In this document: piece after piece, positions 60,246 to 64,000 of the stretch
How the letters are laid out: every line of letters starts with the position of its first letter
Position numbering within the stretch: the stretch's first letter is position 1
Source of the DNA: Nigrospora sphaerica
Taxonomy: Eukaryota; Ascomycota; Sordariomycetes; Amphisphaeriales; Apiosporaceae
DNA length: 64,000 nt
Assembly (NCBI GenBank): GCA_018287875.1
Contig: JAGVVL010000023.1
Coordinates: forward strand, 16,135-80,134
Direction of reading: 5' to 3'
The notes under the pieces: generated by a model
What the model was told of the DNA's origin: nothing
The model's database searches: none
What the model saw: only the letters and a program-made list of their open reading frames with translations
Translations under genes and position numbers: made by a program

Positions 60246-62448
60246 TCGCGTGCTCTGGCCGAGCCAAAGAGCAGAAGTGCCCATACAGTCATGCGGTGCT
60301 CGTACGGTACAGCAGCAGTCAGCCCGATACCGGCTTTCAGCCCATCGGCCGCGGGTTCCCGGGGACAGGCGGCATTGCGGGCATGAGAAGCATCGATCGG
60401 CTGTGGCGCGCCCGCATACCGAATCCGTGGACCGCGGGGCCTGTCGAGGTCGACGCCGGCGGAGGGGGAAATATCGCCTTCCGGGCCTGCGGACGAGCCC
60501 GAACGGAGCGACGGTGTGGACCGAACACGGCGAAGCCCCCCGGTGAGAAAGGGAAGAACGGTGTCGGGGGTCCAAGACCGAGCCCGTCTCGAGCACGTCT
60601 GCCAGGGACCATCCGGATCATGAGGACACGTGGTGGTCTTTACGATACGTTGGTGCCCGCAGAGCCGAGAAACCAAAACGGCAGGGTCAGCAGGGCAGAT
60701 GCTACGGCCGCCAAGCGACGGACCTCACCATCGGCTGCGTGGGGGGAGCCGGTGATCGGGCTGTCTGATACCGCACGCCGCGCTGCCTGCTTGGCTTGGG
60801 AGGCTTGGCGATCGTCGAGGAATGCTGCCCCAATGTCCTACGCCCTCGCGGCCCGGTGGATGGGACCCGCCACGGCAGCAGGCGCGGCCATTTCCAGACG
60901 TTGCTTTGCCACCAACAGCCACAGGCTGAACGATGGCATCGAAAAGCTGGACAACGGGGTGGGGTCTGGGTCCGAGGACAGGTCACGTAGGGGCCACCGT
61001 CATTTTCAAGTACGAAGTGTGTGCCTGAGGATTGTGCCTCGGGGCGATATTCACTTCACCTCGGACGCAGTATCGCAACGGTGGCCCTATTAATGGCATG
61101 TGCGGCAGCGGGTTCCAAGAGCCCGCGCACTCGCCAGCATTGGGGGCCTCGGCAGAACGGCGACTGCCGTAGGCGATACAGACACACGAGGCCTTGCCCG
61201 CCGTGGGGCGATGAGTGCGCAGCGCCATCGAACTATGCATCGACGCCCATGCCGTTGAGGACGCACCCCTTCAGGCGGCCTCTCCGCAGGAGGTGGCCCG
61301 TCTGTGTCATCGAAGTGGCTGGCTGTCCGGGTTCTTCGAGAGGCGCCGCTGGGGTGACTGGAAATGACGAACCTTTCGTTTTGGCGCCAGGGAGAGACAG
61401 GCTGAGAGAGTCCATGCTCCATGGGGCGAAGCAACCAACTCACGAACGCACACGGGGCTGTGCGCCTACCCACAAGCAGCTCCGTAACGAACTGAGGAAA
61501 GTCGTCCCACGGCCGGCCCATCGTGAATCGCCAGTACTTGGCAGACGCCTCCTTCCTGCCCAGCCGGCCGCGTAGTGGGCTTTGTGTGCGAAGAGAGTAT
61601 ACCTGCCTCAGACCGAACGAGTATGGGAACGCCTCCGTCCTATTGTGGCGCTATAGGGCTCGATAAGTCCGCCCTCTTTCTTGACGGACGTGCAGCGCAC
61701 CTCCGAGACTTGTTTCGCCGGCCAGCGCGCACCTTGTTGGCCCGCGTCGCCCTGCCGGACATGCTGTGCTTCTCTCGCAACCAAGATGGCCGCGTCCTGT
61801 CCGATGGTATCGAACTGCCGGTGGCCATTCGGGAGGCGCGCCGGCCGTCGTACGGACGAGAGTAGACTTTTCATCTCGAGTCCCACGGCGGAGCGCAGGG
61901 CGACGACGTCGGAGGCGGCGACGGCGAAGAAGCATCGACGTTGCCGCAGGGGGCCGCGGGAAGGACTCCAGGCTGGGAATAGGAAACGGGGGCGGAGTGT
62001 GGAACGGGAGCAGAGTGTGGTAACGATTGAAGTCCTCTGGACGTTACAGCTAAGCTGGTCCTGCTGGACCTGGAAGTCGCGGCCTAGCGCGCCCATTTCG
62101 CGTGCTCTTCCGCGGGGTTCCACTGACCCGTGGGTGAACCGCTCTCTTCGTCCGGGTTGCCTCGCCATGCCAGGAAACCTCGCCATTTCGAGCTCCTGTT
62201 AGGCCCCGCTTACCCCCGGTCCCCTACTCTACGGCTGGTGAGACGAGCCTAGGGACTTTGTAGGTTCTCCGGCGAGCCTGGCCATGCCGGCGTTTTTATG
62301 GCGAACGGGTTAATCCTGGCGTAACGCGGAAGCCACCAGCTGGGCAGGAGGCGTACGGATGTCGACGCGGCGAATGGGAGATGACGTCCCGGGCGATTCA
62401 ATCGCGGGTCGAAGGCAACCATAATCTACTCCTGTATCATCCATGCTG

Positions 62449-62461
62449 CCCCCCCCCCCCC
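62449..62461. repeat. poly-C tract (13 C), right arm
   Basis: Counterpart of the 14-G tract in the left arm, one base shorter. Confidence 0.9.
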
Positions 62462-64000
62462 ATTTTCTAGGCGAAGTGAACCAACCGAACGGTCGAAGCG
62501 GCCCTCCTTTCGATCTGACTCACCACGTCCACGGCTGAGGAACCGCCGTCGTCCCCACCCCGTCCCAGCCCGGAGCCGCCGACGTCGCACCACCCAGACG
62601 GCATCGCTTGGATCCGAAGACAGGGACGAGCTCGCCAGCTTAGCAGCTGTCCGATCCACTTTATAGAGGACTGGTGTTGTCTTCGCGCGCGTAACGTTAC
62701 GTGCTAGCCCAGACGCGACCTTTTGGCATCGCAGGCCAAAAGCACGACCAGCGCGTTTGTTGGGTCTCGTCACGGCTGCTGGCCACTGGTCCACTTCTCG
62801 AGGTTGAGCTGTCGGGTCTCCCAATGCCGGACGGCATCGGTCTATGTGTGCCAAAGACATGGCCCTTGGACCTTGGCTCTTGTGGGCTCGGCTGGGCGTG
62901 TCCCCAACCAGGCGTCGTAGATGTACGTGCGTGAGCCCGGGTGCCACGCCCGGCAGAGCGGTCGCCAGCCGGCGCACGGCAAACCGGGTTCGTCGGCTGT
63001 AGCCAGTCGACAGCGGACAGCCGGTCCTGCGACTGGCTTCGCTTGCTTGCGGTGGCATCCGTCGCAGGCCGCCCTGACGGACACTCTTTGGTTGAGGTGC
63101 TCTAGTCGCGCCAGGGACCGTGGTCTGCGGGCGTGCGCCGGCATGCCTCTTCTCGGTCATTCGACCTACTGGTTCGTGCTCCCCTGCTGTGATTGGCTGG
63201 GAATCAAGGCAGTCTGGATTGCCATCTCGTGGCGATGGCAGGCTGTCTTCCAATCCCCGAACCACGAGCCGTTCCGTATGGAATACGAACAGCAGTGCCG
63301 AATGCGCAAGGCAAAGGTTACACAACCTGCGTTGAAACCTGACACAGCACTGTAGGAAGTCGAAAGCTCCAGCTGGTTGTGACGCGCCTCCCACCCTCTC
63401 AATATGTCGCCTTGACAAAGGGTCGATCCAGGCCCTTGTACCAGCGTCCATCCACCCGTCCCATCTCGTGGTCCCTAGTCAACTCCTACTCGATACCTCG
63501 ATTTCCGTGTTTTTCTTCCCCATGGCGACCGGGAACACAGATGCTCCAAGCTGCTCATCCCGTGTCGACGACCGCACTGCCTCCCAAACCACTATTCAAT
63601 GAAGTATGTCCTCGGCCTGTGCCGGTTTCGTGCGGGCATGGCCCAGCGAGCCGGGCAAACCCATCGTACCGACCGAGGAGGGGCCCGAGCCCCTCGACAT
63701 TGTAGATATTACGACACAGAACCGCGAAGATAGGGTACACATCGGTCGCTGAACACGTCGATGGCCGATGCCTGTGAGCAGCACGCTTCACAGCCACCTG
63801 TCCGCACGAAGATGAATACTGCCGTATCTCACGAACGATGCCGACCCAAAGCCCCGACTGCTCAACCGGGCACCGGAAATAACTTCCAGTCCCCTCCCTC
63901 TGGACGGCGGTGCCCGTTGGTCGCCCCCAGTCCCCAGGCGGTCGCAGGCCCGGTGCATGGGCGCGCGTCGGGTTGGCACTGTGGGACACTTGCTCGAATA

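Larger units (their letters stand above)
50022..64000. repeat. right arm of the giant inverted repeat (continues past the window)
   Basis: Reverse complement of 22647-36620. The homology is still running at the last base of the window, so the true arm is longer than 13.98 kb. Its copy of the 258-aa gene is frameshifted, and several other reading frames are broken or joined differently from the left arm by one- to three-base indels. Confidence 0.95.

Noticed and set aside
62426..63451. 341-codon minus-strand ORF in the right arm
   Set aside because: The same sequence in the left arm is split into several frames; composition is low-complexity and no motif is seen.
1..64000. CRISPR arrays, bacterial operons, rRNA genes, telomere repeats
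   Set aside because: None of the expected repeat-spacer patterns, conserved rRNA segments or TTAGGG arrays was seen on reading both strands.

Overview
The window looks like a filamentous ascomycete (Pezizomycotina, probably a hypocrealean Sordariomycete). The reasons are short 51-82 bp introns with GTAAGT/GTACGT-type donors and CTAAC/CTGAC branch sites, Zn2Cys6 regulators, a perilipin-like (CAP20/MPL1-type) gene, a desaturase-cytochrome b5 fusion, Tad1-like LINE debris and relics of a filamentous-fungal kinase-like family. No prokaryotic features are present.

Layout. 0-22.6 kb is a gene-poor accessory region. It holds a Nudix hydrolase (12-566, +), a 5'-truncated LINE (1182-2440, -), a Tc1/mariner-type MITE (4011-4638) with a solo-LTR-like element nested in it (4330-4490), a five-exon TauD/TfdA-like dioxygenase (6922-8355, +), and two same-strand LINE 3' ends with (ATT)n tails (8626-10200, -). 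A degenerate pyrimidine-rich higher-order repeat follows (11370-13500). Then come a broken kinase-like gene (14776-16170, -), a perilipin-like gene (16376-17041, -) and a stearoyl-CoA delta-9 desaturase (19523-21100, +).

22.6-64 kb is one very large inverted repeat. The left arm (22647-36620) and right arm (50022-64000, running off the window) are near-identical reverse complements of about 14 kb each, and they enclose a 13.4 kb single-copy spacer. The arms are visibly GC-richer than the spacer and mostly carry decayed sequence. Each arm holds one plausible gene (258 aa, intact only in the left arm), a Zn2Cys6 relic, a kinase-family fragment, an internal ~0.77 kb tandem duplication and a 17-bp minisatellite. 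The spacer holds an intact Zn2Cys6 / Fungal_trans regulator that starts 180 bp inside the left junction, a second divergent Zn2Cys6 regulator with frameshifts, and a third kinase-family relic.

Functionally, the desaturase and the perilipin-like gene both concern lipid (unsaturated acyl-CoA supply, lipid droplet coat), but nothing in the sequence links their regulation. Several otherwise well-conserved genes carry isolated one-base indels at short homopolymers. The arms also differ largely by small indels, so consensus error must be separated from real pseudogenisation before biological conclusions are drawn.
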